A stretch of DNA of 64,000 nucleotides from Mesorhizobium hawassense (GCF_003289945.1 NZ_QMBP01000008.1:237877-301876); one strand, 5' to 3'. Positions 16,584 through 25,902 are shown, numbered from the stretch's first letter. Notes: a model not told the origin generated them from the letters alone. A program made the numbers and translations.

Positions 16584-18200
16584 ATGCAGACTTACGATTT
16601 CATCATCGTTGGCTCCGGCTCGGCCGGTTCGGTCGTTGCCGGCAGGCTGTCGGCTTCCGGCCGCTTCTCGGTGCTGGTCCTGGAGGCCGGCGGGACCGAC
16701 CAGAGGTTCTACGTCCAGATGCCGCTTGGCTACGGCAAGACGTTCTTCGACCCAGCCGTCAACTGGAACTACAAGGCCGAGCCGGATCCCGGTCTTGGCG
16801 GCAATGCCGATCATTGGCCGCGCGGCAAGCTGCTCGGCGGCTCGAGCTCGATCAACGCCATGGTCTTCATCCGGGGTGCACGCGAGGACTTCGATGCCTG
16901 GGCCTCTGCCGGCAATCCTGGCTGGAGTTATGACGACCTGCTGCCCGCCTTCAAAGCGCTGGAGGACAATGAGGCCGGCGCCGACCAATGGCGCGGCACA
17001 GGCGGACCGCTGCACGTCACCGATTGCTCGCGCGCGGTGCACCCGCTGACCAAGCGCTATCTGGCGGCCGGCGAACAAGCCGGGCTGCCATTCAACCCGG
17101 ATTTCAACGGCGCCTCCCAGGAGGGCGTCGGTGTCTACCAGATCACGACAAAGAACGGCCGCCGCATGTCGGCCGCCCGCGCCTTCCTGCGGCCGGCGAT
17201 GAAGCGCGGCAACGTTCGCGTCGAGACCAAGGCGCTGGCGACACGAATCCTGTTCGAAGGCAAGCGCGCCGTCGGCGTCGAATATGAGCAGAACGGCGAG
17301 AAGAAGACGGCGCGCGCTGGTCGCGAGGTGATCCTTTCCGGCGGCTCGATCAACTCGCCGCAACTGCTGCAGCTCTCCGGCGTCGGCCCCGCCGCGCTGC
17401 TCGGCGATCTCGGCATTTCGGTGGTCCATGCCAACGGCAATGTCGGCGCCAATCTGCAGGACCATGTCGGCATCAACTACACCTTCAAGGGCAAGCTGCC
17501 GACGCTCAACCAGACCCTGCGGCCCTGGTGGGGCAAGCTCCTGGTCGGCATGCAGTATATACTGACACGCTCGGGTCCGCTGTCGCTGTCGATGAACAAT
17601 GCCGGCGGCTTCTTCCGCACCGACCCGTCGATGACGCGGCCGAACATGCAGCTCTATTTCCAGGCCTTCTCGACCGTCATTCCAAAGAGCGGCGAGCGGC
17701 CGATCCTGACGCCCGACCCCTGGCCCGGCTTCTCTATCGGCCTCTCCAACTGCCGCCCGTCGAGCCGCGGCGAGGTCATGATCCGCTCGAACAATCCGCG
17801 CGACTATCCGAGGATCACGGCCAATGCCTATTCGACCAATGCCGATGTCGACGAGATGCTGGCGGCGGTGAAGTTCGTGCGCAAGATCGCCGCGATGCCG
17901 GCCATGGCCGAGATCATCGAAGAAGAGGTGCTGCCTGGACCGTCGATCCGGTCGGACGCCGACCTGATCCAGGATTTCAGGAAACGCTCGGGCACGGTCT
18001 ATCACCCGGTCTCGACCTGCCGCATGGGGCCGGACGCCGCGCGCGCCGTGGTCGATCCGCGGCTTCGGGTGCATGGACTGGAAGGCCTGCGCGTCATCGA
18101 CGCTTCGATTTTCCCCGACAACATCACGGGCAACACCAACGCCGCCTCGATCCTGACCGGATGGAGAGGCGCCGATCTGGTTCTGGAGGATCACAAATGA
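16584..18200 (+). CDS. GMC-family FAD oxidoreductase (choline dehydrogenase-like)
   Basis: The protein has 538 residues. The FAD-binding motif DFIIVGSGSAGSVVAGRLSA opens it, followed by the GMC signatures WPRGKLLGGSSSINAMVFIRG and a GGSINSPQLLQLSGVGP block, and at the C-terminus TVYHPVSTCRMGPD with the active-site His and a final NTNAASI. It should oxidise an alcohol, often a polyol or sugar alcohol, to the aldehyde. The first gene of a three-gene operon; its TGA overlaps the next ATG (ATGA). The substrate is not predictable from sequence alone, and BetA identity is doubtful because of the neighbours. Confidence 0.88.
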   Translation: MQTYDFIIVGSGSAGSVVAGRLSASGRFSVLVLEAGGTDQRFYVQMPLGYGKTFFDPAVNWNYKAEPDPGLGGNADHWPRGKLLGGSSSINAMVFIRGAREDFDAWASAGNPGWSYDDLLPAFKALEDNEAGADQWRGTGGPLHVTDCSRAVHPLTKRYLAAGEQAGLPFNPDFNGASQEGVGVYQITTKNGRRMSAARAFLRPAMKRGNVRVETKALATRILFEGKRAVGVEYEQNGEKKTARAGREVILSGGSINSPQLLQLSGVGPAALLGDLGISVVHANGNVGANLQDHVGINYTFKGKLPTLNQTLRPWWGKLLVGMQYILTRSGPLSLSMNNAGGFFRTDPSMTRPNMQLYFQAFSTVIPKSGERPILTPDPWPGFSIGLSNCRPSSRGEVMIRSNNPRDYPRITANAYSTNADVDEMLAAVKFVRKIAAMPAMAEIIEEEVLPGPSIRSDADLIQDFRKRSGTVYHPVSTCRMGPDAARAVVDPRLRVHGLEGLRVIDASIFPDNITGNTNAASILTGWRGADLVLEDHK

Positions 18201-19411
18201 AAATCACCGACGTCAAAACCTGGGTTGTCGGCAACCCGCCGCCCGGCATCGGCGGCAAGTATTTCATCTTCGTCAAGCTCACCACCGATGGCGGCGTGGT
18301 CGGCTATGGCGAAGCCTACAACGCAACCTTCTCGGCGCATGTCACCGCGAAAATGATCGAGGACATGGCCGAGCGCTATCTGGTCGGCCGCGATCCGCAC
18401 GACATCGAGAACTTCTTCCGCCGCGCCTATTCCTCCGGTTTCACCCAGCGCCCGGACGTCTCCGGCATGGGCTGCTTCTCGGCGCTGGAAATGGCCTGCT
18501 GGGACATCATCGGCAAGGAGGCGAACAAGCCGGTCTACAAGCTCCTTGGCGGCCAGGTGCATGAAACGCTGCGCTCCTACACCTATCTCTACCCGCACAC
18601 CGGCAGCGTCCATTCGGAGGACGCGCCGAGCGGCAAGAATGTCTACAACGATCCCGATCTCGCCGCCGCCTGCGCGCTCGAATATGTCGAGCAAGGGTTC
18701 AACGCCGTCAAGCTAGACCCGGCCGGTCCTTACACGGCCTTCGACGGCCACCAGCCGCGGCTGCTCGACATCGACGTTTCCGCCAGCATGATCAAGGCGA
18801 TCCGCGAGGCGGTCGGCACCAGGGCCGATATCCTGTTCGGCACGCACGGCCAGTTCACCGCCTCGGGCGCGTTGCGCCTGGCCCGCGCCATCGAGCCTTA
18901 CGATCCGCTGTGGTTCGAGGAACCGGTGCCGCCGGACATGCCCGAGGTGATGGCGCAGGTTGCCCGCGGCACCTCGATCCCGATCGCCACCGGCGAACGG
19001 CTGACGACGAAATTCGAGTTCGCCCGGGTCATCGAGAACCGCGCCGCGACCATCCTGCAGCCCGACCTCGGCCGCTCCGGCGGCATCCTCGAAACCAAGA
19101 AGATTGCCGCCATGGCCGAGGCCTACCACATCCAGGTCGCGCCGCACTGCTATTGCGGCCCGATCGTCGGCGCCGCCAACATCCAGCTGGCGGTGACACT
19201 GCCCAATTTCCTCATCCTGGAATCGCTGAAGCAGTGGGACGGTTTCCACGCCACGCTCTTGAAGAAGAAGATCGAGTGGCAGGACGGCAACGTCATCCCC
19301 TCGAAGGAGCCCGGCCTCGGCGTCGAGCTCGACGAGGCGGTCTGCGACGCGCATCCCTATAGCGGCAAGGACCTGCATCTGCAGATGATGCAGACGCCGT
19401 TGATGCCGTGA
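18197..19411 (+). CDS. Mandelate racemase/muconate lactonizing-type enolase superfamily dehydratase
   Basis: The protein has 404 residues. The capping domain (KITDVKTWVVGNPP, GYGEAYNATFSAH) is followed by the barrel with NAVKLDPAGP, then a metal-binding Glu in LWFEEPVPPDMPEVM, GERLTTKFEFARVIE and a terminal His region (APHCYCGPIVGAANIQLA). This fits the galactonate/gluconate dehydratase-like branch of the superfamily, which removes water from sugar acids using Mg2+. It overlaps the preceding oxidoreductase and the following dehydrogenase by 4 bp each, so the three proteins probably act in one catabolic route for a sugar acid or related hydroxy acid. Confidence 0.86.
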   Translation: MKITDVKTWVVGNPPPGIGGKYFIFVKLTTDGGVVGYGEAYNATFSAHVTAKMIEDMAERYLVGRDPHDIENFFRRAYSSGFTQRPDVSGMGCFSALEMACWDIIGKEANKPVYKLLGGQVHETLRSYTYLYPHTGSVHSEDAPSGKNVYNDPDLAAACALEYVEQGFNAVKLDPAGPYTAFDGHQPRLLDIDVSASMIKAIREAVGTRADILFGTHGQFTASGALRLARAIEPYDPLWFEEPVPPDMPEVMAQVARGTSIPIATGERLTTKFEFARVIENRAATILQPDLGRSGGILETKKIAAMAEAYHIQVAPHCYCGPIVGAANIQLAVTLPNFLILESLKQWDGFHATLLKKKIEWQDGNVIPSKEPGLGVELDEAVCDAHPYSGKDLHLQMMQTPLMP

Positions 19412-20325
19412 CCCTCGCCTACGCCTTCATCGGCCTCGGCCATCTCGGCGGCAACCTTGCCGCCAGCCTGCTGCGCAACGGCTTTGCCGTCACCGTCGTC
19501 GACCGTGACCGGGCGACGGTCGAGCGCCTCGTCGCGCTCGGCGCCATTGCGGCGGTGAGCCCGGCGGAGGCCGCCGCCCGCGCCGGCAATGCGATCAGCT
19601 GCCTGCCCTCGCCGAAGGTCAGCGAAGCGGTGCTCGCCGGCCCCGACGGACTGCTTCAGGGCCTGCCCGCTGGCGGCACCTGGATCGAGATGTCGACCAA
19701 TGGCCGCGACGAAATCCTGCGGCTCGCTGCAATCGCTTCGGCGAAAGGCATCGAGACGCTCGAATGCCCGGTCACCGGCGGCGTGCATCTGGCGGCGGCG
19801 GGCAGGATCACCGCTCTCGTCGGCGGCGACGCGGCCCTCTACGAACGCCATCGCCCGGCGATCGAGGCGATGTGCGCGAAGTCCTTCCTGATGGGGCCTA
19901 TCGGCTCGGCGGCGGTGATCAAGGTCATCACCAACATGCTGGCCTTCATCCATCTGGTCGCCGCCGGCGAGGCGCTGATGCTGGCCAAGCAGGGCGGCCT
20001 CGACCTCGCCCAGACCTACCACGCCATCGTCGCCTCCTCCGGCAACAGTTTTGTGCACGAGACCGAAAGCCAGCTCGTCTTGAACGGCTCCTACGACATC
20101 GGCTTCACCATGGACCTTGCGCTGAAGGACCTCGGTTTCGCGCTGGCCATGGGCCGGGATTTCGGCGCGCCGCTCGATCTGGCATCGCGCGTCAACGCGA
20201 TCTTCGAAGAGGGCAAGCGCGCCTATGGCGGCGGCGCCTGGTCGACCCAGATCGTCAAGCTGCTGGAGGATGCCGTCGGCACCGAGCTTCGCGCGCCGGG
20301 CTTTCCGGCTAAGCTCGAACCGTGA
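19408..20325 (+). CDS. NAD(P)-dependent beta-hydroxyacid dehydrogenase (3-hydroxyisobutyrate dehydrogenase family)
   Basis: The protein has 305 residues and starts at GTG 19408, overlapping the preceding TGA (GTGA). The Rossmann motif FIGLGHLGGNLAASLLRNG is followed by ECPVTGGVHLAAAGRITALVGG (substrate-binding block), the catalytic Lys in AAVIKVITNMLAFIHLVAAGEAL, and a helical C-domain (DLALKDLGFALAMG). It would oxidise a 3-hydroxy acid or reduce a tartronate/succinate semialdehyde. Third gene of the operon. Confidence 0.86.
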   Translation: MTLAYAFIGLGHLGGNLAASLLRNGFAVTVVDRDRATVERLVALGAIAAVSPAEAAARAGNAISCLPSPKVSEAVLAGPDGLLQGLPAGGTWIEMSTNGRDEILRLAAIASAKGIETLECPVTGGVHLAAAGRITALVGGDAALYERHRPAIEAMCAKSFLMGPIGSAAVIKVITNMLAFIHLVAAGEALMLAKQGGLDLAQTYHAIVASSGNSFVHETESQLVLNGSYDIGFTMDLALKDLGFALAMGRDFGAPLDLASRVNAIFEEGKRAYGGGAWSTQIVKLLEDAVGTELRAPGFPAKLEP

Positions 20326-20397
20326 TCCGGCAAAAATCTAGCCAGCTATTTCAATCGCTTGATCAGATCGGCTGAATCAAATCCTAAAGCAGTTGAA

Positions 20398-21336
20398 TCA
20401 ACCTCTCAGCGTCAGTGCGCCCGGCAGGATCTCGAACGTCGCCGGAATCCGGCCCGGCGACTCGCCGTCTATGTCCACCAGCGCCCAGTTCTTCTCCCCA
20501 TCACCAAGCGGCTCGACCAGCACCTTGCGCCCGCGCAGGATGGTGATCGCCGGATGGTTGCGATGCCGGCCGCCATAGAGCAGGCGGATGTCCCTTATCA
20601 GGCCGAGCTTGCCCGCGGCGCGCAGGATGACGATGTCGAACTGACCGTCGGCGAGCTCGGCGTCCGGAGCGATCATCATGCCGCCGCCGAAGAATTTGCC
20701 GTTGGCCACCGCCACCAGCGCCATGCGCGCCTCGACCGGCTCGCCGTCGTCGACGGTGATCCTGACGTCCTGGAAGCGGTAGCGGACGAACTCCAGCACC
20801 GTGCGCCAGAAGAACAGCGCCTTGGCCGAGACCCTGCCCTTGCGCTTGTCGGCATTGACCGCGCGATCCGTCGCGCCGGACAGGCCGAGACTGGCGATGT
20901 TGATGAAATGGCGGCTGGCCAGCGCGCCGTGATCGTCGATGTAGCAGATGCGACCGGCGTCGATCTTGCGCGCGCTTGCCTCGGCGATGCGTGCCAGCAC
21001 CGCGTCGGTCGCTTGCGGCAGGCCCAGGCCCCGTGCGAAGTCGATGCCGGTGCCACAGGGAAGCAGTCCCAAGGCGGTCGTCCGGCCGATCTCATGCTGC
21101 GCCTGCAGCAGGCCATCCGCCACCTCGCTGGTCGTGCCGTCGCCGCCCGCCGCGATCACCAGGTCGCATCCGCTGGCGGCAAGGTCGATCGCCAGCCGCT
21201 CGGCGTCGCCGCTGGCCTGCGTCTCGCGCAGATCGAAATCGCCGAAATGCTTCGTGATCGATCCGGCGATCTCCGCCCAATGCCGCTTGAGCTTGCCGCC
21301 GCCGGCTATCGGATTGAGAACCACCCCGACCTTCAA
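20398..21336 (-). CDS. Diacylglycerol kinase-family lipid kinase (YegS/DgkB-like)
   Basis: The protein has 312 residues from TTG 21336, chosen because GGGGGAGGT precedes it and the product then begins directly with the catalytic fold (LKVGVVLNPIAGGGKLKRHW). The nucleotide-binding AAGGDGTTSEVADGLLQ and GLLPCGTGIDFARGLG blocks define the DAGK catalytic domain, and a GDGE/GDIDGE region near the end matches the lid domain. It phosphorylates diacylglycerol or a related lipid at the membrane. Length fits the family. A longer frame to 21465 lacks support. Confidence 0.85.
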   Translation of the reverse strand: MKVGVVLNPIAGGGKLKRHWAEIAGSITKHFGDFDLRETQASGDAERLAIDLAASGCDLVIAAGGDGTTSEVADGLLQAQHEIGRTTALGLLPCGTGIDFARGLGLPQATDAVLARIAEASARKIDAGRICYIDDHGALASRHFINIASLGLSGATDRAVNADKRKGRVSAKALFFWRTVLEFVRYRFQDVRITVDDGEPVEARMALVAVANGKFFGGGMMIAPDAELADGQFDIVILRAAGKLGLIRDIRLLYGGRHRNHPAITILRGRKVLVEPLGDGEKNWALVDIDGESPGRIPATFEILPGALTLRG

Positions 21337-22235
21337 GCTGACCTCCCCCGAGGTAAGGCGCGCAAATGCGCGGCGGAGTCCGAGCCGGCGCCTAACGTCT
21401 TTTGCCGGCCCAAACTTCCTTTGCCGGCATTGAAACGCGGACCGGGCGGCGGAGCAAGGCTCCAATGTCCAACGGGCACAGAAAATCGGGCAGGCTGTCT
21501 AAGGGGTCCGGCCGGCGGATTCTCAGGCTTTTGCCATTGGTCCCCGATAATCCCGCTATCCACAGGCAGGCCGGCATTCCCCAGAGCCCTTACCCGGCGT
21601 ACATTCAACCCATCTCAGGCGGCTACCGAACGCCCAGCCGAAAGGCAAAAGCGCAAGGCGGATTTCCTGAGGCCCGTACGGCCCGGAACGAAAGCAGGTT
21701 CGCCTGTTGGAGGGATGGATGCCGAGACCTACGGGTGCCGCGGAAAGCGTGCCAACGCCGACGGCGGACCGATGCTGCCATGAAGGCCGGTAAAAACCTT
21801 CGATGGCACGCTGGGCGAAGCCCGCAAGGGTGGAGATCGGCGTGGTCTGGAACGGGCGCTGCCCTCGGGTGGTGACTGGCAGGACCGTCAAAATCAAGGC
21901 TGGCCTGGCGCGACGACTTTACGGGAGTTGCAGCCTTGACCGGTTCTGATCTGACAGGGAGGCGCTGGGAGAGATCCCGGCGCCGACTGTCTTTTGGTGC
22001 ATCGCAAAGCCCGCCAGTGCACCGCGGGTTCCCCTCGCCAGCAACCTGTTTCTGCCGGCGCTGGCCAAGGCCGGTGCCAAATTGGAACATGTCTACGCCG
22101 ACGACTGAGGCATTTCGATCACAGTCGTGGGCCGGGCAACCTTCGGAAACGCCCCGTCATCCACATTTCACAATCGCGGCCAAATCCCGCCTTGTTCGGC
22201 GTGGATGGATGCGAGCGGGGTGGGGAAGCAATCTG
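21337..22235. other. Gene-poor stretch of about 0.9 kb
   Basis: Overlapping frames on both strands are long, as expected of GC-rich DNA, but none gives a recognisable product, a ribosome site and plausible composition together. The one coding-looking fragment is the short remnant at 21950-22108. The stretch ends in a dispersed repeat. I see no RNA gene or transposase in it. Confidence 0.5.
21950..22108 (+). pseudogene. Possible 3' remnant of a decayed gene
   Basis: Between an in-frame TGA (21947) and TGA 22106, one frame reads like a real C-terminus with strong GC3 bias: EIPAPTVFWCIAKP, then VPLASNLFLPALAKAG and KLEHVYADD before the stop. No start is available and the upstream frame is broken. 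I do not recognise the parent family. Confidence 0.25.
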
Positions 22236-22335
22236 GAGCAATTCCAGGAAAAGTGTCGGCGGTTTTCCGTCCGGAATTGCGTCGAAACAAGGAGATAGAG
22301 CGGTTCGCCGTTTCTGCGAAACGGTGAAGCGCTCT
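22236..22335 (+). repeat. Dispersed rhizobial palindromic repeat, full copy with second hairpin
   Basis: GCAATTCCAGGAAAA and TTTTCCGTCCGGAATTGC form the first imperfect hairpin. After AAACAAGGAGATAG a second one follows, with outer arms AGAGCG/CGCTCT and inner arms CCGTTT/AAACGG. It ends 15 bp before the GTG of the next gene. Related copies in this window are at 1271 (half), 33977 and 39157. Confidence 0.75.
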
Positions 22336-22350
22336 GGAAGGGACAAGACC

Positions 22351-22866
22351 GTGATCAAGACCGCCCTTGTCGCCATGACCATTGTCGGCTGCGACTGCGA
22401 CGCCAAGCTGTGCGAATATATCGGCGAGACGCCGGCCAAATGGGCGACGATCGCCGACTGCGAGGCGGCGATGAAGAGCCAGATGCTGCATCAGCGCAAT
22501 TTCAACTATCCGCTGGTTTCCGGCATCTGCCGCGTCAAGGGCTCGGCCTCGTCCTCCGAGCTTGCCGCGAAAGCTTCCAAGCCGGATCTGAAGCCCACGA
22601 ACCGTGTCGTCGAAACCATCGCCCCGCTGCCGCCCGAGCTCGACCACCGCCCGAGCGCTCCGGTCGGCGCGACGGTGACGGCCAGCGAAACGGAAGCCGC
22701 GAAACCAGTCGCCTTCGACGGGTCGGTCGATGGCGGCAGCGCCGTGCTTTATCGCACCAAGGCAGGCTATGCCGTGGTCAAGACCGACCTCAGCCGCGCC
22801 GCCGGCGCGACGATGGATGCAGCCAAGCGCTCGGCAAGCTGGCTGGCCGGTCTGACCGGTCTCTGA
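22351..22866 (+). CDS. Hypothetical lipoprotein
   Basis: The protein has 171 residues from GTG 22351, preceded by GGAAGGG. The N-terminus MIKTALVAMTIVGC is a very short lipoprotein signal with Cys14 as the likely lipidated residue. The mature part has further Cys residues (CDCDAKLCEYIG, DCEAAM, GICRVKG), a Pro-rich linker (about 75-105) and a C-terminal segment (AVLYRTKAGYAVVKTDL). I recognise no family. The first third resembles small cysteine-rich periplasmic proteins of rhizobia. The start codon directly follows a palindromic repeat, so the repeat may lie in its leader. Confidence 0.55.
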   Translation: MIKTALVAMTIVGCDCDAKLCEYIGETPAKWATIADCEAAMKSQMLHQRNFNYPLVSGICRVKGSASSSELAAKASKPDLKPTNRVVETIAPLPPELDHRPSAPVGATVTASETEAAKPVAFDGSVDGGSAVLYRTKAGYAVVKTDLSRAAGATMDAAKRSASWLAGLTGL

Positions 22867-22976
22867 GCTGGCCTGATCCTTGCCGCTTGGCGATGACGCA
22901 AGCTGGGCTTCGATTGAAAAAGCCGACACATTGCGGGAGGGTGGTGGGCAGGAAATCAATGGCCTTGGGAGGTGTC

Positions 22977-23459
22977 ATGGTCTTTGCCGTTCGTATCGCA
23001 CTATGCCTGCTGTTGGCGTTCGTTCCCCTGCATGCCCGGGCGGAAGGCGACGACAAAGTGATGATGATCGCCTCCGACGACGCCGAGATGGCGGCGGCGA
23101 TCGCCAAGGCGCGATCCAGCCTGGATGAATTCCTGGCTTTGTCCGAGGTTCCGCCGCCGGGAACCGACAAGTACAAGCTGAAGGTGATGGTCGTCGATGG
23201 AGACGCGAGGGAGCACTTCTGGGTCATCCCCTTCAAGCGGACCGCAACCGGCTTCGCCGGCATATTGGCGAACGAGCCGGAAATCGTTCACAACGTCGTC
23301 CTCGGCCAGAATATCGAATTCACCAGGGACGACATTTCCGACTGGGGCTACACCAGGAACGGCCATCAGGTCGGCAGCTTCACCGTCTGCGTGATGCTCA
23401 AGAAGATGTCGCAGGAAGAGGCCGACTACATGCGCACCCAATACGGCTTCGACTGTTGA
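22977..23459 (+). CDS. DUF2314 (YegJ-like) secreted protein
   Basis: The protein has 160 residues. ATG 22977 is chosen because GGGAGGT lies six bases upstream, whereas an earlier in-frame ATG at 22959 has no such site; it then starts with a signal peptide (MVFAVRIALCLLLAFVPLHARA-EG). The mature part (MIASDDAEMAAAIAKARSSL, YKLKVMVVDGDAREHFWVIP, GFAGILANEPEIV, FTRDDISDWGYTRNGHQVGS) matches DUF2314, whose members share a C-terminal beta-rich fold with unknown function. Probably periplasmic. It lies about 110 bp after the lipoprotein gene on the same strand. Confidence 0.8.
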   Translation: MVFAVRIALCLLLAFVPLHARAEGDDKVMMIASDDAEMAAAIAKARSSLDEFLALSEVPPPGTDKYKLKVMVVDGDAREHFWVIPFKRTATGFAGILANEPEIVHNVVLGQNIEFTRDDISDWGYTRNGHQVGSFTVCVMLKKMSQEEADYMRTQYGFDC

Positions 23460-23462
23460 GCA

Positions 23463-24434
23463 TTATTCAACCGCTTCGTCCCTGACGCCGATCTTGCGCA
23501 CCAGCGCCGCCGTCGCCAGCATGGCGCCGAGATCCGTGATCATCGGCGCGACATGCGCGTTGTAGTCGATCGGCTGTGAAATATCCGGCAACTCGAAGAA
23601 GTTCTTCGAGCGTGGCATCAACAGAAAACCGTCGCTGCCGCTGAGCGCCACCCGCGCCTGGTCGTAGGGCCATGTCTCGTGGAGCCAGGTCAGCGCCTGA
23701 GCCATCCGCCCGGTGACCAGCGGCCGCGCTGCCTCGACATTGTCGGTGCGGAATTCATAGGTGGCGTCCAGGTCCTCGACGCCGGATGACAGCTCCTGCA
23801 TCTCATTGGCGAACATGCCGCGGAAGAAATGCGCCACCTTGCCGGCCTTGCGCGCCGCGACCAGCGTTCCCGGGAACGGCTCGATGGTCTCGAAGGCGAC
23901 GACGACGCCCTTGAAGGCAACCGTCTCGCTCTTGCCAGAGCCTTCCCAAAGCCTCGCCTCGTAAAGCTCGAACGGAAAATCCTCGTAGCGCCCGGAAACG
24001 ATGTCGTCGAAGCTCTGCCGATTGAAAGCCCCGACCGTTTCGCGCGGTATCCTGTTGAAGGAGTTCGGCCGCACGCCGTGCTGGTAGCGCACGTCGCGCA
24101 CGAAGCCGAAGATCATCGGCAGCAGCGTGTCGCGGAAGGATTGCTGCAGCCGTGTCGCCGGTCGCAGCGCCTGGAAATAGAGCAGCACCGCAGCGACCAT
24201 GCCGCCGAGATAGAGAAACACATGCGGTGTCGAGAGCCATTGTTCGTGGGGATCCGCGGCGGCGTTGAACAGCCAGGCCACGAGCGCGACGAAGACGACG
24301 ACAAGGCCCACGAACACAGGCACCCGCCAGCGCACCTGTCTCTGGGCTGACGCCCGCTTTGCCTCATAGGCCTCGATGTCGTGCCTGATGCCTGCGATGA
24401 CCGCGTCGCTCGGCATGAAATCCGCTGCTTCCAT
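23463..24434 (-). CDS. DUF3137 membrane protein
   Basis: The protein has 323 residues from ATG 24434. Two membrane helices lie near the N-terminus (about 42-62 and 73-92: VPVFVGLVVVFVALVAWLF and VFLYLGGMVAAVLLYF). A soluble domain follows with FNRIPRETVGAFNRQSFDDIVSG, YEARLWEGSGKSETVAFKGVV, FPGTLVAARK and DGFLLMPRSKNFFELPD. This pattern fits DUF3137, of unknown function. It ends three bases after the stop of the convergent DUF2314 gene. Confidence 0.75.
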   Translation of the reverse strand: MEAADFMPSDAVIAGIRHDIEAYEAKRASAQRQVRWRVPVFVGLVVVFVALVAWLFNAAADPHEQWLSTPHVFLYLGGMVAAVLLYFQALRPATRLQQSFRDTLLPMIFGFVRDVRYQHGVRPNSFNRIPRETVGAFNRQSFDDIVSGRYEDFPFELYEARLWEGSGKSETVAFKGVVVAFETIEPFPGTLVAARKAGKVAHFFRGMFANEMQELSSGVEDLDATYEFRTDNVEAARPLVTGRMAQALTWLHETWPYDQARVALSGSDGFLLMPRSKNFFELPDISQPIDYNAHVAPMITDLGAMLATAALVRKIGVRDEAVE

Positions 24435-24571
24435 AGCCACCCCCGGCCGCCGCTTAGATGCGGCTTATGATACCGGCTTTCGGCGGCTATGCAGTTTATA
24501 AATCCGAGGTCTTCTTAATGAAATAGCTCTGCGGCTTCGGGCTGCCGTCTGGTTCTCGCCAGCCAGCGAGT

Positions 24572-24645
24572 TGGAGGTCTGAGTGGGAATTGAACCCACT
24601 ACGTCGGTTTTGCAGACCGATGCGTCACCGTCCCGCCCTCAGACC
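24572..24645 (-). tRNA. tRNA-Cys(GCA)
   Basis: On the minus strand the acceptor arms GGTCTGA and TCAGACC pair perfectly, and CCA is encoded after a T discriminator (24572-24575). The anticodon loop CTGCAAA (anticodon GCA at 24611-24613) closes on TCGGT/ACCGA, and the T arm contains GTTCAATTC. A complete tRNA of 74 bases including CCA. Confidence 0.95.
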
Positions 24646-24680
24646 CGCGACGCATCTATGCTCAATCCATCAGCGCTTAG

Positions 24681-25766
24681 TCAACTGGACGGTGCTCGAA
24701 TAGTCCTGGCCTGCTGACCCGGGAAGATCGCCTTCAAACGAGCCGTAACCCGTTCCCTCATCGTCCCATCGAGCGCCTCCACCGGCACCAGTCGCTCATG
24801 GCCGCCTGCGCGCAGCCGCACGAAGAAATGCATCCTGTAGGCGGCGATGTCACCGCGCGTGGCGGGATCGGCGCTGACGTCGACGACGAATATCGAGCCG
24901 ATGCGCGCCGGCCATGGCAGCCTAGCAAAGGCAGTGCCGAGGAAATCGCCTAGACCATAGGCGACGAGGCTGTCGCCGATCCGCTTGACTGGCTGCACGA
25001 CGTGGGCGTGATGGCCAACGATCAGCCGGACATCGCGACCGGCCAATGCTTTCGCCAACTCCCGTGTCGCCCGCCTCGGAAAATGCCGGAACTCCCAGTC
25101 CCAGTGAGGCACCGCGCAATGTAGGTCGATGCCGGAGGCAGCCTCGCGCGGCCATTCGGCGGCACGCATGGCGATGCGTTTTTCAAACGGCACGGCGGCG
25201 GTGTTGCGCCAGAGGGTGAAGGCAGCAAAGCCGACGGTCAGCGATCCGGCGGCATGAAGCTGGACCGGTCCGCCGGCCAGCGTGCCTATGGTGCGAATTC
25301 CGAGCCGGTTCAGCGCCGCGACTGTCTCCTCGAAACCGGCAATTCCCTGGTCGAGCACATGGTTGTTGGCCAGGGACAGCACGAGCCTGTCGCGCGCGAT
25401 GCCGGCAGCCGCGAGCGCGTCCGCCAGGAAGCGCTCGCTCATCGCGTGGTGCGTGCCGAGCCATGTACCCATCATCGTGCGTGGACGCTCGACGATCGGG
25501 CTCTCGCAATTGCCGACCACGAGATCGGCGGCGGACAGCAGCGCGGCGATCGCCGGATCGCATTCCGGCGCATCGCGATTGGCGACCGCCGAAATGTCGC
25601 CGACGAACGCCAGCCGCACCGTCCGCATCGGCGGCGGGTCGATCAACGTCACCGCCGGCGCCGCAAGATCGCTTCTGTCGCCGCCAAGCGACGGTCTCAG
25701 CAGGCGAAGCAGCCACGACAGTTTATAGGCAAGGGGATAATTCGACACGCGCGCGTCCAGTTTCAT
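24681..25766 (-). CDS. CapA-family metallophosphatase-like protein
   Basis: The protein has 361 residues. The CapA/PgsA core is visible: LAFVGDISAVANRD, LVVGNCESPIVERPR, VLSLANNHVLDQGIAGFEETVAAL, GIRTIGTLAGG, IVGHHAHVVQPVKRIGDSLVAYGLGDFLG. The Asp, Asn-Glu, Asn-His and His-His positions correspond to the metal-binding calcineurin-like fold. Family members take part in poly-gamma-glutamate or surface-polymer export, but many rhizobial copies are uncharacterised. No signal peptide is obvious at the N-terminus (MKLDARVSNYPLAYKL). It starts 36 bases downstream of nothing else on its strand, so it is monocistronic. Confidence 0.83.
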   Translation of the reverse strand: MKLDARVSNYPLAYKLSWLLRLLRPSLGGDRSDLAAPAVTLIDPPPMRTVRLAFVGDISAVANRDAPECDPAIAALLSAADLVVGNCESPIVERPRTMMGTWLGTHHAMSERFLADALAAAGIARDRLVLSLANNHVLDQGIAGFEETVAALNRLGIRTIGTLAGGPVQLHAAGSLTVGFAAFTLWRNTAAVPFEKRIAMRAAEWPREAASGIDLHCAVPHWDWEFRHFPRRATRELAKALAGRDVRLIVGHHAHVVQPVKRIGDSLVAYGLGDFLGTAFARLPWPARIGSIFVVDVSADPATRGDIAAYRMHFFVRLRAGGHERLVPVEALDGTMRERVTARLKAIFPGQQARTIRAPSS

Positions 25767-25902
25767 CCTCTGTAGACTGTCTGCCCGGCCGGTTGAAGCC
25801 GGGCGTCATTGCCAAACCAGCCCGCCGATCGGCACCGGCTGGAGGACGCCATGCGCCAAATGCGTGTATGCTCTCGACATGACGCAGTGGAGGGCGATGA
25901 TC

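Noticed and set aside
24572..24645. tRNA-Cys as an integration site for a genomic island
   Set aside because: No integrase and no repeated tRNA 3' end were found nearby; the flanking genes look like normal chromosome.
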